A DNA stretch of 64,000 nucleotides from WTFY01 sp011523795 (GTDB lineage: Bacteria > Pseudomonadota > Gammaproteobacteria > UBA4575). The notes under the pieces are model-generated. The model searched no databases and was not told where the DNA came from. It saw only the letters and a list, made by a program, of their open reading frames with translations. The stretch's first letter is position 1. The number at the start of each line of letters is the position of its first letter. Position numbers and translations under genes: made by a program. Location of the stretch: the NCBI GenBank assembly GCA_965207475.1, contig OZ242278.1, positions 682,001 to 746,000 on the forward strand, read 5' to 3'. Below are positions 34,062-46,815 of this stretch, piece after piece.

Positions 34062-35153
34062 ATGCAAGAGAATACAGACCTTTACCAACGTATATTCGTC
34101 AAGGATACGCCCCTGATTGACGTGCGTGCACCCGCGGAATATGAACGCGGCGCCTTTCCCAATGCAGAGAACCTGCCCATCATGGATGACCGGCAGCGTG
34201 AAGAAGTGGGAATTTGCTACAAGAAGCATGGCAAGCATGATGCCATCAGGAAGGGCCACGAACTGCTTCACGGGGATATCCGTGAAAACCGGATCGCGGC
34301 ATGGATCGAATTCGCCAGCCGGAACCCGGACGGTGCGCTGTACTGCTTCCGTGGCGGATTGCGCTCGCAAATCGCCAGGCAGTGGATGCATGAAGCCGGC
34401 ATGGACTTTCCCCTCGTGTCAGGAGGCTACAAGGCCCTGCGCGGTTTCCTTCTGGATGAACTGGAACATTCCGTCGACCAGTGCCGCCTGACGCTCGTCG
34501 GAGGCAAGACCGGCAGTGGCAAGACCATCCTGGTGAACCGTCGTGAAAATGGAATCGACCTGGAAGCTGCGGCTTACCACAGGGGCTCGAGCTTCGGCCG
34601 CCACGCCAGGCCCCAGAATACGCAGATCAATTTTGAAAACATCGTATCCATTGACTTCCTGAAGCTGCAGCAGCGGCACAGGCGTTCGATCGTGCTGGAA
34701 GACGAGGCGCGGACCATCGGAAAAGCCGCCATACCGAAATCCCTGTTCGAAAAAATGCGCCAGTCAGGGATCGTGGTGATCGAGGAACCCTACGAGGCAC
34801 GACTGGAAAGGCTGGTCAAGGAATACGTGGAAGACATGTACCGGGAATTCAGCGGCATGCACCCGGAAAGGGGCGGGTTCGATGAATTTTCCGCGTACCT
34901 CCTGGACAGCCTGGAGAGGATCCGGAAAAGACTGGGGCCTGCACGGTACCCGGGTATCCGCCATACCATGCAGCAGGCACTCGACCTGCATGCGAAATCA
35001 GGCAGTGTCCGGAAACACTATGACTGGCTGAGGTCCGTGCTCGACAACTATTACGACCCGATGTACGAGGACCAGCTGCGCCAACGCAAGGAGTTCATAC
35101 GCTTTCGCGGGAATTTTGAGGCCTGCCATGCCTACCTGGCATCCGCATCATGA
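34062..35153 (+). CDS. selU: tRNA 2-selenouridine synthase
   Basis: A 363-residue protein: a rhodanese domain (LIDVRAPAEYERGAFPNAEN, catalytic Cys in LYCFRGGLRSQIA near residue 95), then a P-loop GGKTGSGKTILV (about 147-158) of the second domain. SelU/MnmH exchanges sulfur for selenium at the wobble 2-thiouridine of tRNAs through a geranylated intermediate. It needs selenophosphate; no selD is in the window. It converges with the 5S rRNA gene. Confidence 0.95.
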   Translation: MQENTDLYQRIFVKDTPLIDVRAPAEYERGAFPNAENLPIMDDRQREEVGICYKKHGKHDAIRKGHELLHGDIRENRIAAWIEFASRNPDGALYCFRGGLRSQIARQWMHEAGMDFPLVSGGYKALRGFLLDELEHSVDQCRLTLVGGKTGSGKTILVNRRENGIDLEAAAYHRGSSFGRHARPQNTQINFENIVSIDFLKLQQRHRRSIVLEDEARTIGKAAIPKSLFEKMRQSGIVVIEEPYEARLERLVKEYVEDMYREFSGMHPERGGFDEFSAYLLDSLERIRKRLGPARYPGIRHTMQQALDLHAKSGSVRKHYDWLRSVLDNYYDPMYEDQLRQRKEFIRFRGNFEACHAYLASAS

Positions 35154-35210
35154 GACTGCCCGGTCATCCGCGCGAGCACCGGGTGCAGTCAGCCCCGTAA
35201 GACCGGACAA

Positions 35211-35234
35211 AAAAATACCCCGCTCTCAGGGAAA
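35211..35234 (-). terminator. Intrinsic terminator after 5S rRNA
   Basis: On the minus strand, CCCCG...CGGGG closes a loop of about 13 nt and is followed by a run of T. It lies 18 nt past the 5S 3' end and should stop the 23S-5S transcript before selU. Confidence 0.8.
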
Positions 35235-35251
35235 ACGGGGCATGGATTGAA

Positions 35252-35370
35252 TGCCTGACAGTGACCTACTCTCACACGGGGAGGCCCCGCACTACCATCG
35301 GCGATACACCGTTTCACTGCCGAGTTCGGGATGGGGTCGGGTGGTACCAGTGCTCTGTTGCCGCCAGGCA
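35252..35370 (-). rRNA. 5S ribosomal RNA
   Basis: The complement starts TGCCTGGCGGC and ends GTCACTGTCAGGCA, with the conserved CCCGACCCCATCCCGAACTC and GAAACGGTGTATCGCCGATG regions in between. About 119 nt. It is 76 nt downstream of 23S. Confidence 0.95.
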
Positions 35371-35433
35371 AAACCGGTTATCAGGAATTCAACTAGGCAA
35401 CTGGCAAAGGTTTCGTCCTGCCTCACTCAGTTT

Positions 35434-35446
35434 GCTTGAGTGTTAT

Positions 35447-35455
<9 letters not shown>
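35434..35455 (-). promoter_or_regulatory. 3' arm of the 23S processing stem
   Basis: Pairs with 38388-38408: CTTGACCATATAAC with GTTATATGGTCAAG plus an outer CTCAAGC/GCTTGAG pairing, across the 23S gene. It is the long stem normally cut by RNase III to free pre-23S. Its presence shows that 23S is still processed normally despite separation from 16S. Confidence 0.7.
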
Positions 35456-38394
<2,939 letters not shown>

Positions 38395-39001
38395 ATATAA
38401 CCTCAAGCACCCTCACTCAACTTGCTGCGCGCCGGATGCAATCTTTGCACCTGCCGCACGGTTCGCCTTCGTGAAGACGACAGCCTGGGCTGCCATACTG
38501 AAGCCATATGCATGAATTAAGACAAAACCTGAGATAAAACCTCTTAGTGATTTATCTATTGCCTAGTTAATTTCCTGATTGTCAAAAAACGCTCTGAACA
38601 TTCATTTCAGAGCACGGATGTCAATGTCCTTCAGGGTTCTAATACCATACTTGGCATCGACTTACCATCTTGATATTCCGGTGGCGCCACGCACAACCGA
38701 AATATAACGTAACCATATAATTTAACTAACAGTTTATATATTCAAACTGGTGTACTTGCCCCTACAGTTGCCCTAAAGATAGCATATCAGCAATCATTGC
38801 AGCTATCTTTAGTCAAGTATTCAACTAGATCTCAGGATGCCAACGGAGCCGTTCAACATTTACAATTCGGGTAGAAGTGTACCATGACTCCTCACTCAAT
38901 CATACATGAGTACACCAAGGGCCAGGCTTTGTCTAGTTCTTTCAGTCCTGTTTAGCCTTCCGGAGTATCCTTTCTCCTGCAAGCATGCCGCTTTCCCAGG
39001 G
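38395..39001 (-). other. Leader of the detached 23S gene (no protein gene)
   Basis: A 607-nt stretch between the hydroxylase-like gene and 23S. It holds the 5' arm of the processing stem (38388-38408) and a hairpin GCTCTGAA...TTCAGAGC (38591-38613) followed on the minus strand by GTTTTTTGACAATCAGG, which resembles the antitermination boxA area of spacers. It also holds a perfect 11-nt inverted repeat (38773-38783 and 38802-38812) and very AT-rich DNA (38690-38760). A promoter for 23S must lie here or upstream. A TTGACT occurs at 38816-38811 without a convincing -10. Confidence 0.5.
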
Positions 39002-39697
39002 TCACTTGTAGGTGCCAAAAAGCAGGTCCCAGAGAGGTATGATCGAAGCGAAGTTCTTGTTCTGGTCTTTCCAGTGGTGATGGTCATGCCGGATGACCCA
39101 GTTGTTCATCCACCTGAGTGCCGGATGCGGAAACACCAGACTCGTATGAACCACGATATTGACCCATGCGTGAACGAACGCAATCGTCAGGAATGAAACG
39201 ACACTCAAAGGCGCAAAAAGGTACATGCTTGCGAACAGTAATGTCAGGGCTGCCAGTGCCTCAACCGGATTAATGTACAGCCCATCCAGTGCTTCAGGAT
39301 ACCGGACCTTGTGATGCGTACCGTGAATCCAGCGAAACATGACCGGGTGGTGAAGCCAGCGATGCATGCCATAGTACAGCAGTTCGAAAACCAGCAAAAC
39401 TCCGGCAACCTGAAACAACACTGCCCAGATTGTGACCGACCCATTGTGAATAACCTGGTCCCCGAACAGGAACAGGAACGCAAGGTAATACCCTGTCGAA
39501 AGCGCGCCGTTGAATCCTATGACCAGATAATGCCGCCTCACCGGCGGATATCGCACTGTCACGGGCCGGATGCGGTACCTGTTGAATGTTCCGGAGTCAA
39601 GGGCGTAAATCGCAAGCACTCCGTATGCCATCACGAATACGAAGATAGCGGCAACCCCGGATGCGAGAACAGGATTCATGTGGTAATTCAAGCACAT
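39002..39697 (-). CDS. Sterol desaturase / fatty acid hydroxylase-family membrane protein
   Basis: From the ATG at 39697, with GGAG five bases upstream, 231 residues; a TTG at 39715 is open but less likely. Four or five membrane helices and the di-iron histidine boxes are clear: HRWLHH, HGTHHKVRYPEALDG and HDHHHWKDQNKNF. Family members hydroxylate or desaturate lipids. It lies 36 nt after the MpaB-like gene on the same strand, and the two may act on the same lipid. It sits between tRNA-Ala and 23S of a split rRNA operon. Confidence 0.88.
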   Translation of the reverse strand: MCLNYHMNPVLASGVAAIFVFVMAYGVLAIYALDSGTFNRYRIRPVTVRYPPVRRHYLVIGFNGALSTGYYLAFLFLFGDQVIHNGSVTIWAVLFQVAGVLLVFELLYYGMHRWLHHPVMFRWIHGTHHKVRYPEALDGLYINPVEALAALTLLFASMYLFAPLSVVSFLTIAFVHAWVNIVVHTSLVFPHPALRWMNNWVIRHDHHHWKDQNKNFASIIPLWDLLFGTYK

Positions 39698-39733
39698 GAA
39701 CGCTCCGGTAGTCAAAATCTCCGGATTGCACTG

Positions 39734-40909
39734 TCACCACTCGCTTGATTTTGACGCGAGCACGTGATCCGGCATCCTGTAACTGGCGCCAGCCTCATCA
39801 TATTGGGAAGCATTGAGAAGCTGAAGGAAGTTTTCCGACTTGATCTGCTGTACGTCCTTGGCCAGGCGCGTGCTGAGTTGCTTGGCCCGATACATGTACA
39901 GGACCCCCCTGCTGGTGCTCCTTGGAAAGTGCAGCCGGTTGGCCACCTGGTTCCCGACCAGCGCCCTTGAAATCCGGTAGGCCAAGTCCCGCATGGAATC
40001 CTGCTCGCCGGGGTCCGTCAGGCCAGCCACCAGGGGAATGGACTGGATCATGGCATTGGCTACTGTGGCCGCATCGTCATCCGGAGGCGGCTCGCACATC
40101 AAACCGATCTCGAACAGCTTCTGCGCCTCCTGACGGGTACGGTGCAGGATGGTTTCCGGCACGCCCATGAGGTACCCGACATAGCGCCACAGGCTGACAA
40201 TGCTGTCTTCCTCTTCCTGGCTGTACGTAGCGCCGACCGAGGTTGAATGCTCCAATAACCGGTCCGAAAACAAGGCGGTCGAAAAGCCCATGTGCGCCGC
40301 ACTGATAGGTGTGCCCCAGTCTTCTGTATTCCACTCATCTGCCACTTTCATCAATTGCCTCACGCGCGCATGAATGAAGCGGATACGCACGGACAGCTTC
40401 CATCCGTCCCCTTTCCTCAGCATGCCGCCCGGGAAAAACACTTCCAGCAAATGGCGGTTAACCTGTTTCAACTGCCGGATACTCGTATCGGTTTCCTGCA
40501 GCATGCGGCCCGTGATGCTGAATGACTTGCTCATCAGCGTCGAGAAGCCTTCGATCAACACCCCGGTAGCCATAGCAAGCAAGATGTCGGTGGCTTTGGT
40601 ATAGAAGGCCTGAACGGCCGGATCGAAGGCCTTGCAGTCGAGCCAGGCGGGCGGTTCATTGATGTGCTCGAATACATCACGCAATGCCTGTGGTGCGGTG
40701 CGTAAAATCTCATCGTGCTGTTCGATACCGGCCCCGATGAAGCGATGCAGGTCCTCACTCGGGAGCGAGGCGAGTTCTTCCATTACCGGGTCCAGCTGGG
40801 GGTCACCGATATGGGTGTGCTCGATGTAGTTGTCCGCGACGGCCTGATCGTGCTGCCGGGCCGAGATATAGCTTTCCGTGTAGGCCCAGGGTGACAGTTG
40901 CATTGTCAT
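39734..40909 (-). CDS. MpaB-family oxygenase (DUF2236-like)
   Basis: About 391 residues. A central helix-rich region with KSFSITGRMLQETDTSIRQL, RIRFIHARVRQLM and EDWGTPISAAHMGFSTALF matches the MpaB/latex-clearing-protein-like family, in which an Arg/His-rich region binds haem b. Relatives cleave polyisoprene or farnesyl chains, or are of unknown use. The ATG at 40909 has GGGAG eight bases upstream (a GTG one codon earlier is possible). It is grouped with the hydroxylase-like gene, suggesting isoprenoid or lipid oxidation. Confidence 0.8.
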   Translation of the reverse strand: MTMQLSPWAYTESYISARQHDQAVADNYIEHTHIGDPQLDPVMEELASLPSEDLHRFIGAGIEQHDEILRTAPQALRDVFEHINEPPAWLDCKAFDPAVQAFYTKATDILLAMATGVLIEGFSTLMSKSFSITGRMLQETDTSIRQLKQVNRHLLEVFFPGGMLRKGDGWKLSVRIRFIHARVRQLMKVADEWNTEDWGTPISAAHMGFSTALFSDRLLEHSTSVGATYSQEEEDSIVSLWRYVGYLMGVPETILHRTRQEAQKLFEIGLMCEPPPDDDAATVANAMIQSIPLVAGLTDPGEQDSMRDLAYRISRALVGNQVANRLHFPRSTSRGVLYMYRAKQLSTRLAKDVQQIKSENFLQLLNASQYDEAGASYRMPDHVLASKSSEW

Positions 40910-41154
40910 CACAAAGACTCCCTGGTCAATTCACCCGGAAAGCTGTATACAGCGGTCCGCCCAGTGTTTATCCAGACCCTCGGCATGATTTTTGTAGGCC
41001 GTGCAGACAGTGCATGTTTTAGCTATCAGGTACATGTCAGAACGCAAACCAAAAAATGTCTGGAACAGGTACTATATACCTGATACACAAAGCCCGACTA
41101 GCTAAGCAGCCACGGCAAGAATACAACCACAAGTACGAGATACATCAAGCCGAT

Positions 41155-41430
41155 TCAGGTCTTCTCGTCTTGCCCCTTGGTTTTGGTATCTTTCCCTTCG
41201 AGTTCCCCTATGCGCCGCTCCAGTTCCTTGATCCGAAGCTGGCTTTGGGTCAGCATCTCGCATTTGACATCGAACTCCTTGCGCGTGATCAGGTCCATCC
41301 GCTGAAATGTTTTTTTTGCAGCCGCCCGTAGATTTTTCTCGACCCGCCCTGGGCCTTTCTTCGGGTCCTCTGTAAGCATCTCATCAAGTTTGCGTGCCAG
41401 CTTATCCAAAATTTGGGAGATCGGGTTCAC
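41155..41430 (-). CDS. ubiK: Ubiquinone biosynthesis accessory factor UbiK
   Basis: A 91-residue BMFP-domain protein: an N-terminal amphipathic helix (MNPISQILDKLARKLDEM), an RKEFDVKCEMLTQ segment, and a leucine-zipper-like coiled coil (LRIKELERRIGELEG) near the C-terminus. UbiK forms a complex with UbiJ and helps aerobic ubiquinone synthesis. The start is a GTG at 41430 with GAGG nine bases upstream. It is the first gene inside the split rRNA operon. Confidence 0.88.
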   Translation of the reverse strand: MNPISQILDKLARKLDEMLTEDPKKGPGRVEKNLRAAAKKTFQRMDLITRKEFDVKCEMLTQSQLRIKELERRIGELEGKDTKTKGQDEKT

Positions 41431-41884
41431 GGTTGAGTACCTCTCTATATGCGTTCGGACAACTTAAAATACCAGACGGCAGTGTATCCGTTTGAAATTG
41501 TCCCTGCAGGGGGTATCGATTTCATCAGTTCACCATAAGGATCGTGACTGGGAAACTAACAGGGGCAACTTCAAATGGAACACCCCCTCCTTTCAGCATG
41601 CCATGACCTACAGGCAATGATGATGCCATACCCTAGCAAAAGTTGCATGAATATACTGTTGCCAATCTGGTCAGTTGTGTGATTATTCCATGAATTACTG
41701 GGTCATTGATTGCAATTGGCCCCGGATTCATGGGCTGGTCAGTGCCGAGCATCCTGATGAAAGGAGGCAAGAAATCAAGACTCTGCGCACACGTCCCTTG
41801 CTTTTAAATTCGCGTTATATCAAGGAATCTCCTGGAATCCTAATGCAGTCACTTTTAGCAACCTATTGAGTACAGGAATAAAAA
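41431..41884. other. Gene-free stretch between ubiK and tRNA-Ala
   Basis: About 450 nt with no supported gene. A 64-codon plus-strand frame at 41675-41869 has no ribosome site or family resemblance. A promoter for ubiK is expected here, but none stands out. Confidence 0.45.
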
Positions 41885-41906
41885 AAAGCCGTCCTGGGAC
41901 GGCTTT
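41885..41906 (-). terminator. Strong intrinsic terminator after tRNA-Ala
   Basis: Perfect inverted arms AAAGCCGTCC and GGACGGCTTT around a 2-nt centre. On the minus strand this is followed by eight T residues (complement of 41880-41887, partly in the stem). It starts 12 nt past the tRNA-Ala CCA end, so it should end the 16S-tRNA transcript before the protein genes and 23S. Confidence 0.88.
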
Positions 41907-41917
41907 GAAAGTGCATC

Positions 41918-41993
41918 TGGTGGAGCTACGCGGGATCGAACCGCGGACCTCCTGCGTGCAAAGCAGGCGCTCTCCCGGCTGAGCTATAGCCCC
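41918..41993 (-). tRNA. tRNA-Ala (anticodon UGC)
   Basis: Complement: acceptor GGGGCTA with TAGCTCC, D-arm, anticodon loop TTTGCAC (TGC), T-arm CCGCGGTTCGATCCCGCGT and encoded CCA, 76 nt. The usual second spacer tRNA, 97 nt after tRNA-Ile, but here followed by a terminator instead of 23S. Confidence 0.97.
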
Positions 41994-42090
41994 ATTGATC
42001 CTGCATAAAACCTCTTTCCTTCAACCTGTCAAGAAAATGATCCAGCAGTGAGGTTACCTGATCGGTCCGCCACGCATGCGGGGCATCCAG

Positions 42091-42167
<77 letters not shown>

Positions 42168-42329
42168 AGAACTTCGTATACCTACCCTGCCGAGCGTATC
42201 TGGACCCGAACCCTGCAGAAATAAAAAGCCTCCCGATTTGCGTGCTTTTGTTTCCCGACCCTGCATACCTGGCACATGGCGCGCACAGCCACTCAGGACA
42301 AGCGATCCTGCCGCATGCCTGGTCATCTA

Positions 42330-42352
42330 GATTGACTTGTGTGGGCGTTCTG
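42330..42352 (-). promoter_or_regulatory. 3' arm of the 16S processing stem
   Basis: GATTGACTTGTGTGGGCGTTCTG here pairs with the leader segment at 44041-44062, whose minus-strand sequence is nearly the same as this plus-strand arm. It is an almost perfect stem of about 20 bp across 16S, the expected RNase III site. Confidence 0.7.
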
Positions 42353-42377
42353 CAAGCGAAGTGATAACTGTTCTCTA

Positions 42378-43925
<1,548 letters not shown>

Positions 43926-44717
43926 AATGAATTTGCGGCTTGCGCCGCGACTCTCTCGACAGGCATCCGGTCCAGTCGCCTGTCCCGGCAGCCCATCCTA
44001 TCTGAATGGTTATCACCCTTACTTCAAGGTAAGGCGCCTACAGAGCGCCCACACAAGTCATCTCGATTTCCACGTTTTCAAATAACGATCCCGGCATGAA
44101 GCCGAGAGCACACTCAAGTGTATGCCTATATGGCTGGTTCTGTCAAAACTAGAACTCAAGCACTGACCGACCGTACAGGCTTGATCGACTCAGGAGTTGC
44201 GGGGATGCATTATAGGCGGGTTTTCATTCACGTCAAGCCGGTACCCCGAACGTCCGCATGGCAGACAAGCCGGTTGCCGGTGGGGATGCGTTCCCTGACA
44301 TTCGCCGACCTGCCTTTCGATACATGATGCAAGGCCGTGCCCCTTGAGCAGCGTTTCGAAACCGGTTGGAAGCACACCCGGGAACTGATTATAATGCGGC
44401 ACTGACAAGGGGGTAGCCAGCGGGCTGGCACATACTTCCCTACTCGAAAACCATTCCAGTTATCCAAACCGATGAGAGGTATCTCATCACAAGCTCTACA
44501 GGGAGGATCAAGGGAGTCTGCTACAGCCAGCAACCCGCCGAACAGGAGGCGGCTCAACCGGGAAACCACCTCTGCACGGGACGCATACCATTACCTGATG
44601 GCTGGCCAGCCGGATTCTGGTCCATTCTCAGGTAGCATCCTCTCGCATGGCCCGAGCGCAGTCCACTGGTTGCCAGGGGATACCCGGACGGCTACACGGC
44701 ATTCCTCACATACTACG
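43926..44717 (-). other. 16S leader and upstream region, no protein gene
   Basis: On the minus strand 43926-44208 is the rRNA leader, including the 5' arm of the 16S stem at 44041-44062 and a possible second promoter (TTGACA at 44146-44141). 44237-44717 is the region upstream of the divergent dehalogenase-like gene; I see no supported gene there. Confidence 0.5.
44209..44236 (-). promoter_or_regulatory. Sigma-70 promoter of the 16S rRNA transcript
   Basis: Minus strand TTGACG (44236-44231), 16-nt spacer, then TATAAT (44214-44209), with a GC-rich GCATCCCCGC start region typical of growth-regulated rRNA promoters. It lies about 280 nt upstream of mature 16S. Confidence 0.8.
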
Positions 44718-45383
44718 ATGAACAAAATCAAATCATATGTTTTCAATGCCTATGGAGCATTGCTGGATACCTATCTCCCGTTCGAGAAATACCGTGACGA
44801 ACTGGGAGAGAACGCGCTGGTGATCTACAAGCTCTGGCGCGCCAAACGCCTGCAGTACTCTTCCCAGCTCAGCCTGATGAACCAGTTCACAAGTTACGAC
44901 AAGATTCGTAAGTATGCTCTTGATTTTGCATGTACTGTGTACGGTGTGGAAAGCGAGGAAATCAAGCAGAAGATCCTGAAGGCGCATTCCAGGCTGGTTT
45001 GCTACCCCGATGTCGAAGAAGTCCTGCGCATGCTGAAAAAAGAAGGCATGCAAATGGCCGTGCTGTCGAACGGCTCGCCGCAAAGACTGAACTCGACCCT
45101 GAAGCACGCCGGCATCAGTGAATACCTGGACGGCGTGTACTCGACCGAACAGGTACATTGCTACAAGCCTTCTCCGGCAGTATACGAGTTTGTAGGCGAA
45201 CAGCTGGGCCTTCCGCGCAACAAGATTTGCTTTGTATCTTCCAATTCATGGGATATTGCCGGGGCCGTTGCATGCGGTTTTCACACGGTCTGGGTCAACC
45301 GGTACGGCCGAACCCCTGAACAACTGCCCTACAAGGCGGATCATGAAATCAAGGACCTGTCGGAGCTCTTCGCGGTGACATGA
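44718..45383 (+). CDS. Haloacid dehalogenase type II homologue, Asp nucleophile replaced by Asn
   Basis: From the ATG at 44718, 221 residues, the size of L-2-haloacid dehalogenases. The active-site pattern is clear: LWRAKRLQY (Arg), SNGSP, CYKPSPAVY (Lys) and FVSSNSWDIAGA (Asp). Motif I reads VFNAYGALLD, where active enzymes have a nucleophilic Asp in VFDAYGTLFD, so residue 10 is Asn and the following Thr is Ala. The frame upstream to 44472 is open but not protein-like. Either a different reaction or loss of dehalogenase activity is implied. It is divergent from the 16S promoter. Confidence 0.88.
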   Translation: MNKIKSYVFNAYGALLDTYLPFEKYRDELGENALVIYKLWRAKRLQYSSQLSLMNQFTSYDKIRKYALDFACTVYGVESEEIKQKILKAHSRLVCYPDVEEVLRMLKKEGMQMAVLSNGSPQRLNSTLKHAGISEYLDGVYSTEQVHCYKPSPAVYEFVGEQLGLPRNKICFVSSNSWDIAGAVACGFHTVWVNRYGRTPEQLPYKADHEIKDLSELFAVT

Positions 45384-45461
45384 CGGGGTAGGCGGGCCGC
45401 TCCTCGAGGCGGACCCATCAGGCATCACCAGGCCCCCGGTTGCAGGCGTACTGCCCGGGGA

Positions 45462-46661
45462 TCAGTCCAGCCCGATTTTTGCAAACTTGCGTTTGCCCAC
45501 CTGAACCACACCTGAGGTTCCGGCCTTCAGCACCAGCTTGGTATCCTCGACCCTGGTCCCGTCAATTTTCACGGCACCCTGCCGGATCATGCGGATGGCT
45601 TCGGAAGTGCTGGCCACCAGCCCGGCTTCTTTCAGAAGATTTCCGATCGGTATCTTCCCGCCCTGGCACCGAATGGTCATTTCGGGCAAGTCATCGGGGA
45701 TGGCGCTTTTCTGAAACCGGCGAATGAAATCCGCCTGCGCTTCGCGCGCAGCTTCTGCATCATGGAAGCGTTCAGTGATTTCATGCGCCAGCCTGAACTT
45801 GATGTCCCTCGGATTGACACCCTTCTGCACCTCCTCCCGGAAGGACCTGATCTCGCTGGCAGGACGAAAACTCAACAGCTCGAAATAGCGCCACATCTTT
45901 TCGTCATCGACACTCATGATCTTGCCGAACATTTCATTGGGCGCTTCCGTGATGCCGACGTAGTTGTCCAGGGACTTGGACATTTTTTCCGGGCCCTGCG
46001 TGATGCCTTCAAGGATGGGCATGGTCATGACCACTTGGGGAGCCTGTCCGTACTCCTTTTGAATTTCACGGCCCACAAGCAGGTTGAACTTCTGGTCCGT
46101 TCCACCGAGTTCCACATCTGCATTCAGCGCGACCGAATCATAACCCTGGACCAGGGGATACAGGAACTCATGGATGGCAATGCCCTGCCCGGACTGGTAA
46201 CGCATGCCGAAATCCTTGCGCTCCAGCATGCGTGCCACCGTACATTTCGACGCAAGGCGAATGATGTCTGCGGCACTTTTCTCTCCCATCCAGGCTGAAT
46301 TGAATGCAATCGCGGTTTTTTCCGGATCGAGAATCCTGTAAATCTGTTCCTTGTAGGTTTCGGCATTTTGCTCGACGACATCACGGGAAAGGGGCTTTCG
46401 CATGACGTTCCTGCCTGTCGGGTCACCGATCATGCCCGTGAAATCGCCTATCAGGAAAATGATTTCATGCCCGGCGAGCTGGAACTGCCGCAGTTTGTTG
46501 ATCAGCACGGTATGCCCGAGGTGCAGATCCGGTGCCGTGGGGTCGAAACCGGCCTTCACGCGCAACGGCTTGCCCCTTTCCAGCCTGGCCTTCAGCTCTT
46601 CAGCCAGCAAGACCTCCTCCGCCCCGCGGACCAGCTCGTCATAGGATGCATTTTCTGTCAT
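45462..46661 (-). CDS. tyrS: Tyrosyl-tRNA synthetase (TyrZ type)
   Basis: A 399-residue class I synthetase from the ATG at 46661; an upstream GTG frame adds 10 residues. It has the HIGH-type motif HLGH in PTAPDLHLGHTVLI, the KMSKS motif in GPEKMSKSLDNYVG and a C-terminal S4 domain (GLVASTSEAIRMIRQGAVKI). The KMSKS sequence and spacing fit the TyrZ subgroup, as in Pseudomonas. It is divergent from the M23 peptidase gene. Confidence 0.96.
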   Translation of the reverse strand: MTENASYDELVRGAEEVLLAEELKARLERGKPLRVKAGFDPTAPDLHLGHTVLINKLRQFQLAGHEIIFLIGDFTGMIGDPTGRNVMRKPLSRDVVEQNAETYKEQIYRILDPEKTAIAFNSAWMGEKSAADIIRLASKCTVARMLERKDFGMRYQSGQGIAIHEFLYPLVQGYDSVALNADVELGGTDQKFNLLVGREIQKEYGQAPQVVMTMPILEGITQGPEKMSKSLDNYVGITEAPNEMFGKIMSVDDEKMWRYFELLSFRPASEIRSFREEVQKGVNPRDIKFRLAHEITERFHDAEAAREAQADFIRRFQKSAIPDDLPEMTIRCQGGKIPIGNLLKEAGLVASTSEAIRMIRQGAVKIDGTRVEDTKLVLKAGTSGVVQVGKRKFAKIGLD

Positions 46662-46815
46662 TTTTTGCACTCGTACGGGAACACCAGGCAAACCTGCCGT
46701 TCAGGCTTTAAATGGCGAATCAGTTTTGCTAAATTCTGCTGATCATAAGAAACAGGGATGTCACTATTATGCCAAATTTTAAGATGATTCTCGTGCCTTC
46801 AACTTCTCCGGGTCT

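Noticed and set aside
44118..44146. Second rRNA promoter with TTGACA
   Set aside because: The -35 is perfect but the -10 at the right spacing (ATACAC) is poor, so it is only mentioned, not called.
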